The notes under the pieces: model-generated | Database searches by the model: none | The model's input: the letters and a program-made list of their open reading frames with translations, nothing else | What the model was told of the DNA's origin: nothing | Translations under genes and position numbers: made by a program | Part shown: positions 50,309 to 60,869 of the stretch, one piece after another | How positions within the stretch are numbered: position 1 is the stretch's first letter | Layout: every line of letters begins with the position of its first letter | From: Ceraceosorus guamensis | Taxonomy: Eukaryota; Basidiomycota; Exobasidiomycetes; Ceraceosorales; Ceraceosoraceae | Direction: 5' to 3' | DNA length: 64,000 nucleotides | Assembly (NCBI RefSeq): GCF_003144195.1 | Contig: NW_020290025.1 | Coordinates: 124,001-188,000, forward strand

Positions 50309-52277
50309 ATGTCTTGGCGCAGCAATGCTCAAAAGACCGGCGAGAATGCGGCGCCCATTGCCAACCCGCGCCGATGGGGCGGCGCAGGAGGTGGTGGTGG
50401 CAGCTCAGATGCTGGCGTGCCCTCTTTTGGCAATGGAAGCGGGATGTCGCAGCCAGCGTATGGAGAATCTTTCGCGGCACACAGCTACAATGGATCTGGC
50501 AGTATGGGGTTCAAGCGAGAACGAGACTCTGATGCGCCAGCCGAAGCCGCCCCTGCCTCCGGGGATGCTCCGAGAAAGAGACGATCGAGATGGGGGGCTG
50601 CGCCTGCTGATGCGCCTGCAGGTGTAGCTACTGCGCTTGGTGCCAACTTGTCGGCTGCCGAATTGGATCGCTACGCTATAAATGTCCGAATTGCAGAGAT
50701 CCAACAGAAGCTGGTCACTGGTAACGTTGTTCCGCCAGAGAGGGAACGCTCGCCATCACCACCACCCACGTACGATGGTGCTGGTAGACGTACTAACACC
50801 CGCGAAGTCCGTTACCGCAAGAAGCTCGATCAAGAACGAGTCGACCTGATCGATCGGGCTGTCAAGCTTGATCCCAACTACAAGCCTCCTGCAGATTACC
50901 ATGTTGCCAAGCGGAATATGCGCCCACAGGAAAAGGTCTGGCTCCCCATCAAGGAGTTTCCAGAGATTAATTTCTTCGGCCTGCTCGTTGGCCCAAGAGG
51001 AAACACTCTGAAGGGCATGGAGCGGGAAAGCGGCGCAAAGATCAGCATCAGAGGTCGGGGCAGCGTGAAAGAAGGCAAGGGCAGACCGGGCGAGGAGGAA
51101 GATGAGGAGATGCACTGCATCGTGCAAGCAGACGATTTGGAAAAGATCAAAGTGTGCATCAAAGCCATTCAGAGGGTTATCGAGGTTGCAGCGTCCACCC
51201 CAGAAGCTCAGAATGATCACAAGCGCAATCAACTGCGAGAGCTTGCTGCACTCAATGGTACGCTCCGGGACGACGAAGGACAAATTTGTCAGAATTGCGG
51301 CCAGAAGGGTCATCGTCGATATGCTTGCCCGGAGGAGCGCAACGTCACGGCCCACATCATCTGTCATCGATGCGGAGGGCAAGGTCACTTGGCGCGAGAC
51401 TGTACTCAAATGCCTGGACCACGCGGGTTTGGCGGAGGTCCACCAGGCCCTGGTGGCCCAGGTGGGCCAAACGGGCAAGGCGGTCAGATGGATTCGGAGT
51501 ACGCCAGTCTTATGGCCGAGCTTGGGGAAGGTGGCGCTGGCGGTGGCAGACCCGGCGGTCCTGGCCCCGGTGGCCCAGATGGCGGCCAACACGGTGGTCC
51601 GCTTGGAGGCCCGCAAGCTGGAGGTATGCCGGGACAAAAATACGACGCAAATGGCAAAAAGATCCCACCTTGGCGTGATCCCGAGATGTGGAACCCGCCG
51701 GGTGTTGGGGGACGGATGGGGGGACCGGGAGGGCCAGGCTACGGCGGGCGTCCAATGGGTCGCGGTATGGGCATGGGCTACCAGCAGGGCGGGTATGGCG
51801 GTCAAGGGTGAGTAAGAATGACCAAGATCGCAGTACTACAAACAATTCAGCATCTGAGTCCTTGCCGGAAACTTCCGTTTGCCTGCTCCTTGTTTCTGCA
51901 GCTACCAAGGACAGGGTGGTCAGCAAGGTGGATACGGCAATTACCAACAGCAGTATCCAGCTCAAGCAGGTCAAGATGGGCAGCCAGACTACTCTGCAGC
52001 GTGGGCAGAGTACTATGCGCAGCAAGCAGCCCAGCAGGGTCAGGCTGGCGCCTCTGCTACTCCTGCAGGCGGTGCGCAAAGCCCCTCAAACCCAGGACAG
52101 GCTGCGCCTCAAGCTCAGAGCGCAGGGACCGCCGCATCCCAGCAAGGTGCGGCTCAGCAACAACAGGGCGGACCGGAATTCGATGCTTGGTGGGCGCAAT
52201 TCGCAGCTTACTATGGCGCGCAGGCCAGGGAGACTTTCGTTCAGCAATTTGGCTACGAACCGCCAGTCGCAAAGTGA
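50309..52277 (+). CDS. MSL5: Branch-point binding protein (BBP/SF1/Msl5)
   Basis: Recognises the intron branch-point sequence in the early spliceosome with U2AF. Two exons are inferred, 50309-51807 and 51902-52277, giving 624 residues. Seen in order: an N-terminal RKRRSRWG motif (the U2AF-binding ULM type), the conserved RYRKKLDQER...LIDRAVKLDPNYKPP segment, a KH-QUA2 domain from about residue 215 with the loop GPRGNTLK, two CCHC zinc knuckles (CQNCGQKGHRRYAC near 326 and CHRCGGQGHLARDC near 351), then a long Gly/Pro and Gln-rich tail. The DYSAAWAEYYAQQ and FDAWWAQFAAYYG repeats near the C-terminus resemble aromatic repeats of KH-type splicing factors. Every intron in this window depends on this factor. 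Confidence 0.97.
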
Positions 52278-54038
52278 TTTGACGCCGTGCTACTGACTCG
52301 GCCAACTCCGAAAAAGCTCACAAAATGTGTCTGCCATGTTCAAGGCAGCGTTGCTCCTGCACATGGCAAGACTCCACTGATGTCTTACTCTGATGCACCT
52401 TGTTCAATACGTACTTTGCCCTTTGCCTTTTCTCCTTCTGCAGACGCAGGAGGAACAATGGCAACAGACTGCCGGACACAGGTAACGAATCCTTCCATGA
52501 GCGCTTTGCGCTGCAAGCGGCTGACCTCAAAACTGATATGCTCGCTGACTTTGTGGTACACGTCAGCGAGACCAGAGGTGCGTGTTGGGTGGCTCTAGGC
52601 ATACTGATGCTGTTCAGCGCTACGTCAGCCTGGCTGCAGACCACCAAGACGAGCTTTGCCCCGGTGCAGAGCAAAAGCGCAAACACATTTCGGCGTCCCA
52701 AGGGGGGCCCTGTCACAATCATAACTGGATTAGGCCCTTACGACGACCGCCGTTTCAATGCTGTGGATGGCGGCGCAAAAGGCTTACTTGCCGAACCACG
52801 AAATCAGGGCTCACTAAAGGTCGCGCTATGAATTGGCCATGCGGTCCGTCTTTCGAATTGCCTGCCATTAAGTGAGGCAGGCTGAGAGCTACCGACGATG
52901 CTGTTGCGATTGCCACCCTCAGGCGGCGTCCCCATAGCACACACCTTTCAGAATCGATCAATGGCAGGCGCTCAAACAGTCATGGTTGAGTCATCGGAAC
53001 GCACGAGCGAGCACGTTGTCTCGAGCCAGTGACGGTCGTCAGCTCTGAGTAGACAAGCTGTGCATTCGAGCCTTGCACGCTTTGGCGGCGACCATCATCC
53101 CTTTCGCCAGCGCTGAGTCCTGATCTGAGCATCGGTTTCCAATTCGAGCGCTGGTTTTGGACGGTGGGTCGTTCGAGCTCGGTCAAGTCACCAGGCGGCA
53201 AAGGCTTTCTCTCGCGTATTAGAGTCGACGCAGTCGTCCCTCAAGAGATGCTGGCATCTGTTGTCGACCTGAGATACCGCAAGTTGGGCAGCTTAGCAGT
53301 CCACTTGCAAGTCGAAATTATCAGCCATTTGAAAGACTTCGCACCTTGGTCCCGTCCCCGCCCGTCGCACGTCTTGGCGCACGCAAGCGGCGATCGGGCC
53401 GATGACTGACATGGGCTACACAGCTTGTGGGGAATTGGCCAATGCTGCTTGCTTGATCTTCATCTTGACAGGCCCGTAAGGAGCGGTGTGGCGTATCGAG
53501 CCATTCCCTCCGGCCCGATGGAGAGCGACCACGGGGATCGGGCGTTGCCTTCACAGATTTGCCGCATTCGTCGCGAGTGATGAAAGCTGCTTCGAAACGC
53601 GAGGAAGCGAACAATGTCTGCGTGGACGGCGCAGATGGCGCATTCTGGAAGCACGTCGACGTCACGGAGACGCTTCACGATGCTGAGGTCACTTGCACAG
53701 CAGGTCGAAATGCGCGCCAATTTGCTGTTACGCTCCTTACTGAGGTGTCGAGGTCTGTGAGTGTAAATGGCTGAATGCGAGCCGATACTTGCTGATCGCT
53801 CTTCTCATGGGCGCCGTGTGTTCACAGCCTCAAGCTCGGTGGCAAGACAAAGCAAAAAAATTACAGAGAAACGGTATACGGAGGTGCTTTTGTGCAGAGT
53901 GCCAACAGGGCATTGCTAGCTCGCCGATCCATCTCAATGACCGGCATCTTGCCGCTTAAAGCAGAGGGGACAGCACTCGCATCTGGGAGTCTCTCCATCA
54001 AACTCCTTTCATCTCATTCACCTTCAAGGCCGCGAGTC

Positions 54039-54060
54039 AAGCTCTTGTGCTGGTCACAAG
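54039..54060 (+). repeat. 22-base palindrome-bearing repeat, copy 1
   Basis: The block contains CTTGTGCTGGTCACAAG, with 6-base arms CTTGTG and CACAAG. The same 22 bases recur at 54087-54108, 48 bases downstream. Both copies lie within 120 bases of the start of the secreted-protein gene, which fits a duplicated regulator-binding site. Confidence 0.8.
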
Positions 54061-54086
54061 AAGGAGATCATCTTCTCGAGTCTTTG

Positions 54087-54108
54087 AAGCTCTTGTGCTG
54101 GTCACAAG
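54087..54108 (+). repeat. 22-base palindrome-bearing repeat, copy 2
   Basis: Exact second copy of 54039-54060, ending 47 bases before the ATG at 54156. Likely a promoter or 5' leader element. Confidence 0.8.
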
Positions 54109-54155
54109 TACATCTCCGAATAATCGAAGCTACTCCGAACCATCAAGTCTTTTCT

Positions 54156-54909
54156 ATGCAGCCGTTTCGTGGCTCTGCGCGGATCGCGCTGATGTGCACG
54201 ACTTTCTTTGCAAGTGTGATGGCGCTCGCATCTCAGACCCCCTCGGTGAGTACAGAGAAGGTCCAAGTTCCCAGCAGCAAATGTCAAAAGCCGTTGTGGC
54301 AGATTCAGCTGAAAGGACCCACTTCGTCTCCTGAAGGGCGCTTCGGGCGGAAGCGCTCCGGAAAGTGTACGCTCAAGCTATCCGGTAGCTGATGCGCAGC
54401 CTGCCAAGATGGGTGCATCGGCAAGCATCGGGAACAAGCGCAAATTCGATGCAGCGTACGAGCACATCAGACAAGCTACCGCACAGCGCGAATTGTTGGA
54501 CGCTCAGCACATCGGGCGCGGCACAATGGGCAGCAGCAGCAGCAGCAGCCAGCAAGCGCTGAGCCATTACTTGCTGCCCACGTATCATCCTCCCGCAGTG
54601 GAGGCGAAACGAAAGTTCGACTTGGCGTACGAGCGCATCAGGCAAGCTGCTCAGCGACGCGAAGCCTTGCTCGCTCAGCACCCCCGCTTCGAAGTGGGAC
54701 AATCTTCTGGCTTTGCGCGCGGCCACCGTCGAGGGACGCATCGCAACCTCAATCTCAACCTCTCTCTATCGCCCCCACACTCGCCACCAAGCTCGCCCAG
54801 CTCGCATCTGAGTTCAACTGCGCCGCGAAGCCCCCGGCTCAGATCGCCCAGTCCCCTCTCCCGCAGCGCTGAGCTAGCCGAGTGGATCTGGCAGCACGGT
54901 GCACGCTAA
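54156..54909 (+). CDS. Candidate secreted protein with two internal repeats
   Basis: Not a recognised family. Two exons are inferred, 54156-54245 and 54400-54909, joined in phase 0 (donor GTGAGT, acceptor GCGCAG), giving 199 residues. Exon 1 encodes almost exactly a signal peptide: MQPFRGSARIALMCTTFF then ASVMALA, with a likely cut before SQTP. Exon 2 carries two copies of a helical unit, KRKFDAAYEHIRQATAQREL and KRKFDLAYERIRQAAQRREA, about 60 residues apart and each followed by a Gln-His. A Ser/Pro-rich basic tail follows and ends in AEWIWQHGAR. Without splicing, the first exon would instead encode a 78-residue secreted peptide. The repeats, secretion signal and lack of known domain recall smut effectors, but that is inference. 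It is convergent with EGT1, 217 bases away. Confidence 0.6.
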
Positions 54910-55126
54910 CATATCCCCAGCGTCTAGCAGTCTCGCTCGCACCTCTCCCCGTCCTTCATCCCGACCCATGCCGTTCTCTTGCCGTTCGAAATGATGTACA
55001 AATGTCATGAAATTGAGCAGCGATTTTGTCGTGAAAAGCTATCATACTGTCAAAGGGTGTATAAGTTCAGGACCCAAGAATAAAAAGGAGCCGGATTGTC
55101 ACACAACGCGTGGCATCAAGAACGTA

Positions 55127-58100
55127 TCAAGCGCGAGGGGGAGATCTGGACCTCGAAGCCTTGACCTCGGTCTTGTCGTCGTACACTACCCTGGCACCAC
55201 CGAAGATGAAGGGATAAGGTTGCTGGTACCTGAGAACGAGAGAAAAGGAGCGAAATAGCGATGAGCAAGCTGCTCCTGGCCATCCAAATTATTGAAGCCT
55301 CTCATGTTGGTGCGCTACTCACCAGTTGATGACTGAGAGGTGAGGAAGAAATTGTATGTAAAGGGAGATTACCAGTCAAATTTGTGATCCGAAATGCTGC
55401 TCTGAACGAGACCTTTCACTCACCGGTGCGACGCCCTGCAATGCTGGGTGTGGTAGCCCAACTGCCACCGAGGACAATGTCGTGCTTGCCATCCAGAAAG
55501 TCGGAAGAGTAGCCAGTGTAGTACAGCGATGGTTTGTATCCTTCGTACTCTACATGTGGAGAGCTGGTCCACTCCCAAACGCCTCCATTGTGGCCTGGAA
55601 TAACGATGCCGCTCTCGTGCCTGGCCAGCTGAGGAGGAACGGGGTGCCAATTGGTGTAGCCCACATTGCTTCCTGGACGATCCGTCACGTTAGGCCCGCT
55701 CGAAGCATCCAGAAAGCACCTCAGCTCTGCGTGCGTTGGCAGTCTGCCGCCCTTCGAAGCTGCATAGTCTGCAAGCTGTTTGCCAGATGCACAGAGTGGC
55801 CAAAGGTGAGCGACGCTCATGCCGACAGGACCGTATACGGTCCGGACGCGGAAGGGGTCGCTTGACGAGCCCGCACCGATCCAAGAGCTTGGCACGGCAT
55901 CTGGATCTCCGACAAGCTTGTGATCTCGCAGGTACTTCAAGTACTGGCCATTCGAAATGGGAGCCGCTTCAGCCGCGAAGGCTCCAGTCTGCGTAACGCG
56001 CGCCGGAGACTCGTTGTCCCAGCCGAAAGACGCATGCAGCTGAGCATTGAGGTCTTCGACATTCTTGGACGGCTTGCTAATGGCAAACTTCGTGTCCTGC
56101 CGATCGTCGTCATCGTGACCGATGATGACTGGGGCTGACTTGAAATGAAGGAGAGCCGTTCGAGCAGCCTCGCCGCCCACAGCCGCATCTGCCGCGTCCC
56201 ATTGACGAGCAAGGGACGGCCAGTCGGGCGCTGTAAAGCCAGCAGGTGGCAGAGTGTTGGGACTCTGTAGGAGCATGTAGAGTAGAGTCTCCATGTGCAG
56301 AGCGATATGTTCATACACCATCCAGATCGTCCGAGCTAGGGCGCGGTCAAGTGATCGAGCCCCGGTCGCGACATCGCCGTAAATGCCGTATATGCGCTCC
56401 ATCACCTTTTCGCGATAAGCAAGGATCGCGTCGAGAGCGGGCCAATCTTCATCTTTTTGAGGAACCTCGCTATGCGGATTGCACTTCGTCTCGTCGTCCA
56501 TGTGCGGGTCGATGCCTCGCTCAAAGATGCAAGAAAAGTGCGAGTCGATGTGCTCCTCACCTGTGACCTTGCACACCATGATATCGACAAAGGCCGGAAT
56601 GTGACCTATGTAGAAGAGGCAAATGTGGCGCAGATCGATGGGCTTCTCGAAGAGCATCTTTGGTGGGATCATGGTCAGTGTGACCGTGTCCCATGCTTTC
56701 CACATCGTCTGCCACTCGTCAATGCTTGGCAAGCCGGTCCGCGCGTGGCGATGCGGCGCTTTGAGCGCATTCGCACCGGCTCCACCTGTGCTGTCAAATT
56801 CCCAGCTGCCGCGCGCACCAAAGGCTTGCTGCGCCGTCAGTCCGGCCAGTTGGTCAACCCGACTGCCAGTATTGAGATGGGAGCTTGGGAAGTGGAAAGC
56901 GGGCCTCTCGACGAGCCACATGTCGTACTTCTTGTCTCCATCGGTACTCCATCGTTGCACGACTCGAAGACCAGCCTGGTCGAGGACGTCATGGATCTCG
57001 AGCTCACTGTGCTTGTAAGACACCTCGACGAGGATCAGCTCGCCCTCTTCGATGTGGATTGCGTCAGCTTCGCCAGGCACATTGAGGGTTTGAGCCTTTG
57101 TGCTCTGGTAGTAACTTTCATGGCGGCCCTCCAACTCGTTGTATCGATCGTGGTAGCGCCACGCGCCGTTCTGGAAGACGTCTTTGCCAAGAACGCGATT
57201 TGCGTGGACCAAGCCTTCGAGGATGAATTTCTCCGTGGTGCCGTTGGCATCATGATACGCGGCTGCGACATCTTCAGGCTTGTTACGACGATCGATGGAG
57301 ATCAGCAGCGAATCTCCTGGCCTCAGGGCTTTCTCGCTAGACGCGTGCAGGAAGTCGGCGAGCTCTCGGCGATCAAGGTTGCCGCAACTAGAGCCGAGCC
57401 AAAGAAAACATCTCTGGCCTTCCTTTTGCCCCTGTTTCGGAGCTAAGCCGCCTTGACCAACATACTCGAGACCTGTTTGCGAGTCCAAATTGGGACAATG
57501 CGCGCATTAGCCAGAGTCACTCGCCCCTTGACGTTTGCTCCTGACAGCTCACCTTGGTCGTAGGTGGCCCAAATGCCGTTCAGTGCAACGGCACCATCGT
57601 AGATGGTGAAGTTGTGTTTATCCTTCGTGTCACTAGCGCCCCTCTCTTGATCGTGGAGCTCGCCGAGCGTGCGAACTAGCTCAGAACGATCGAGATCGAG
57701 TGCATAGTAATTGATGGCGGGCGAGGCAGATGACTGCTTCGTGCCCGCCTTGTTCTCATTCGTCACCTTGGCAGCGTCTGGGAGACCCTGCAAGGCGCGA
57801 ATGAGATGGATGGTCTGTGCACACATCGTAGCATGTGTCAATATCTTGTCACGATCGAGTGCTGGCGCAGACAAGCTGGCTCGTCATGCCGTTACTCACT
57901 TTGCGCAGACTGCCAGCGCCCAGCTCGATAAGACTAGCCGGTCCCACAGCGCTATCCCCGTCCAAGCCCTCCTCGGCATTCACACCTCCATTGTGCTTGC
58001 CAACTTGAGCATCGCCCCACTTCTCCTTGTGCTGATCCAGAACTGGGTATCCGCCGTCAGTCTCGTCTTTGCTCTCACCGCCATCGCCGCCTTGATCTTG

Positions 58101-58745
58101 GCCATCTTGATCGCCTTGCTTCTTGGACGGTCGAGTGGGATGACCAAAGAGACGAAGCGCGATTTCTGGCGCGTGCTTCTGCAGAATCTCGAGCTCGGCT
58201 GACCAGCTACGAGAGGCGTGTATGAAAGAGGTCTTTCGTGGTTAGCAAGCACGACGCCCACCAGAAGCGCGACGCCTGTGCGCCGAATCGCAGCTCACAG
58301 GTAATACTCTGGCTCTTCGACCAGTTGATCGTAGAGCTGCAAGCCTTTCTCGCTGTAGACGATCTCTGTGGGCAGCGTGCTTTTGCACACAAGGCGAAGC
58401 GCGCGCAGCAGGCAAAGGCTGAGCTTGTGCATAGCAAGCACTAGCCCACCGCTCTACTCACCGACGATACGCCCACTGACGATCCGTCGAGCTGTTGACA
58501 TCACCAGGAATGATGAAGTTGTCGCCTCCTTTGAGCCCATCGATGATGGCTTGTCTCAATCTTTGTTGAGAAGCCTCGGGAGAGTTGGCCTGCTGAGCAC
58601 TGTAAAGCTCAATGAGGGGCGCTTCCAGCGCGGAGCCAACTGATGCAGCTCCAGCAGGTTGAGCAGCTTTGCTCACTAAAGGTTTGGCAGTAGCCGTGGC
58701 TGGCTGCGCAGGCGTAGGCGTAGGTGTCGTCGCTGTCGGCGCCAT
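55127..58745 (-). CDS. EGT1: Ergothioneine biosynthesis protein Egt1
   Basis: Bifunctional enzyme: the N-terminal EgtD-like part trimethylates histidine to hercynine, and the C-terminal EgtB-like iron enzyme adds cysteine with O2 to make the sulfoxide precursor of ergothioneine, a cytosolic antioxidant. Seven exons are inferred: 58745-58462, 58379-58299, 58206-57900, 57814-57553, 57472-55424, 55332-55323 and 55229-55127, giving 1031 residues. EgtD signs: TLPTEIVYSEKGLQLYD, EYYL, the SAM loop LIELGAGSLRK at about 214-224, and ATYDQGLEYV. EgtB signs: the DinB helix with HIALHME near 700 (iron ligands) and the FGE-like fold (GPVGMSVAHLWPLCA; HNGGVWEWTSS; VLGGSWATTP). Exon 6 is only ten bases; it completes RRTVINWYQQPYPFIFGGAR, the family's typical ending. 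Confidence 0.95.
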
Positions 58746-60869
58746 GGTACGTGAGTATGGTGTGTCGCGTGCTGGTATGTCTCCTACAGCTGAACTTTGT
58801 CACTAGAAGCTGATCGTTGTCAAGAACGTTGTAGTCAAGTATATAGGTGAGGTCGTGTTGCAAAAGATCTACGGCACATTCACGATTGGAGGATGTATAG
58901 ACCTCCTGCCGAAGTTCAAATAGAAACACCTTCATTGCTGCATGATGATCAGCTGAGCCCGGGGTGGGGTCCCGCGCGTCTACGGTGCTTTGCCGACCGC
59001 TGCAGCAGAAGCACGAGGTGGAGGCTTGGGACTTGCCGTAAGGGTCCAATCTGAATGTGAATATAATATAGGCGCCGCGCGCGTCTGCGCCATGGGCGCG
59101 TGGGTCCGGCCGGCACAGCAGCAGCATCAGCATGCAGTTGCTGCAGCATCCGCAGTATACCTACAGTACAGCGGGGCCGCGGTCAAGCCACGTCTCCACA
59201 GAGCAGACCGCGACGTGCTGCATCTTCGATCGGCTTTTCGCATGCACCTCACACTTCACCTCTCACGAAGTCAGTAATCTCACATTTGATTGTTTCCTAA
59301 TGAATTGTCGGAAAGTCTTGTACACGAGTCAATAAGCTTCAGTCAAGTGGGCAGGGCAGGGCAGGCATGGCAGGGCGCCGGGTCACCTTGGCATGCTTGA
59401 CCAATTAAGCAGCAGCAGCAGTCAAGAACCAGGAGCGCAGTAAAGCTCTGTGCAGGTTGGTTGCCTCTGTATAGTCGCAAGTCTCTCTCACGAACCGCTC
59501 CCAGAAGCGCATCTATATATAGCTGCGAGGACTACATGTAGCCCTGCAATTCTGATGAAAGACCAGTGATTCGGCACGCACGTTTCGACATTTTCTGGGG
59601 AGGACAGACTGGAGAGATGACTGCTATACCGGCCCCCGCAATGTGTGTGATCGCGGGTACAATTCATTCACAACAGGATTGTCGCCAACAATTGTGAGTG
59701 CTCTGCGATCGCGTGAATCTCGATTGACAGCGTATCCAGCGCAGCCACCACTCACATTGCTGCACGGATGTGGGCAAGCCTCTCGCTATCATCAAACATC
59801 ACGATCGAATGGTTGAATGAATGAGATGTCATTCACAGCTAGATCGTCACAGACGGCTTTCCACAAGACACTACGCCGCTGCCCCGGTACTCTACCAATC
59901 ACAAATAGTTCTCAAGAGATACGATACTCGCAGCGCGTTCCACCCTGTCTCGGCAGGAAAAGCGGGTCACAGTCTTATCACGGGCACCGCGCTGCGTCCG
60001 TCGTGTATAATCACAATGTATAGCGGCGCTCCAATGGGTATTCAACCACAAACTGCATAGCTGTAGATCGAGAGCGACCGCTGGGCTGGGCTGGACTGGG
60101 CTGGGCTCGGCCTAGCTCATCGGCTTGGCTGTCTTCTTGATCGACTGACCAGTCTCTTCAGCATAGCTTTCTCTCCACACCTCTCATGGCCGAAGGTGTA
60201 CTGATGGGGTTGGGGTCGTTGATTATGTGCAACTCGTGCCAGCCACAGACAGACGCCCAGTCGTGATTGTGGAGGATGCTTGCGATTACTTCCATGCTGC
60301 TGCTGCAATCATCTCGCACTCGAATCACGATTGATGGTGGTTATCCTGCCGCCTGATGCTTTGCTTTTGCTTTGCTTGCTCTGGTATGTTTGGTGACTGT
60401 GACCATGTATAGCAGGCAACGTGCTGTTGGGTCCGTGCGGGGTTGCTCGGATCTCGAAGAATCATCAATTTCCAGCTTTCTTCTGGCATGAAATCAAGCT
60501 ATCGCGTGCACGTTGGTTGGGTCGTCAAAGACACGTGATCTTGTCACTTCGGCGTCTTTTTGAACCCCTTCAAAATTTTGATGTGCCTGATGTGCCTGCT
60601 GATGTTGTGGGGCTTAAGTTGCTGCACGTATGCGCGGTGCACGGGCGTGAGAAGCGTGAACACCGATCAATCAGAGTCAGAGCTAGTGCCCCTGCTCATA
60701 CATCCTGGCTTACAGCACTCACGAGTCACGAGTCCATCAAGAAGCTGACGATCTCACGACGCTCGAGTCCATCATATAGTGTATCAAGTCGTAATCAATA
60801 GTGGCCAGCCACGCTGTTGCCCAATCGCTGCTCCGTGTAGACGATCATCGAGAAGCATTCCCAACAGCG
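58746..60869. other. Divergent intergenic region, EGT1 and FGGY kinase
   Basis: About 2.1 kb with no recognised gene. It contains a GGGCA repeat at about 59350-59375, a CTGGG repeat at about 60082-60110, a TATATATA word near 59513, and ACTCACGAGTCACGAGTC near 60718. It should include the promoters of both flanking genes. Confidence 0.5.
60082..60110 (+). repeat. Imperfect CTGGG pentanucleotide repeat
   Basis: Five or so CTGGG-like units with small changes, in intergenic DNA. A similar GGGCA run sits at about 59350-59375. Confidence 0.8.

Larger units (their letters stand above)
52278..54155. other. Region between BBP and the secreted-protein gene
   Basis: The first 550 bases contain exon-like pieces: a good acceptor at about 52442, an ATG at 52457, and a possible 40-base intron near 52578-52617 joining two frames. 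This might be BBP 3' UTR or a small gene, but I cannot name a product. Several anonymous frames follow. At 54039-54108 there is a duplicated palindromic motif, listed separately. Confidence 0.4.

Noticed and set aside
53160-53770. Several overlapping open frames on both strands
   Set aside because: None has convincing start, splice sites or domain; all appear to be chance frames.
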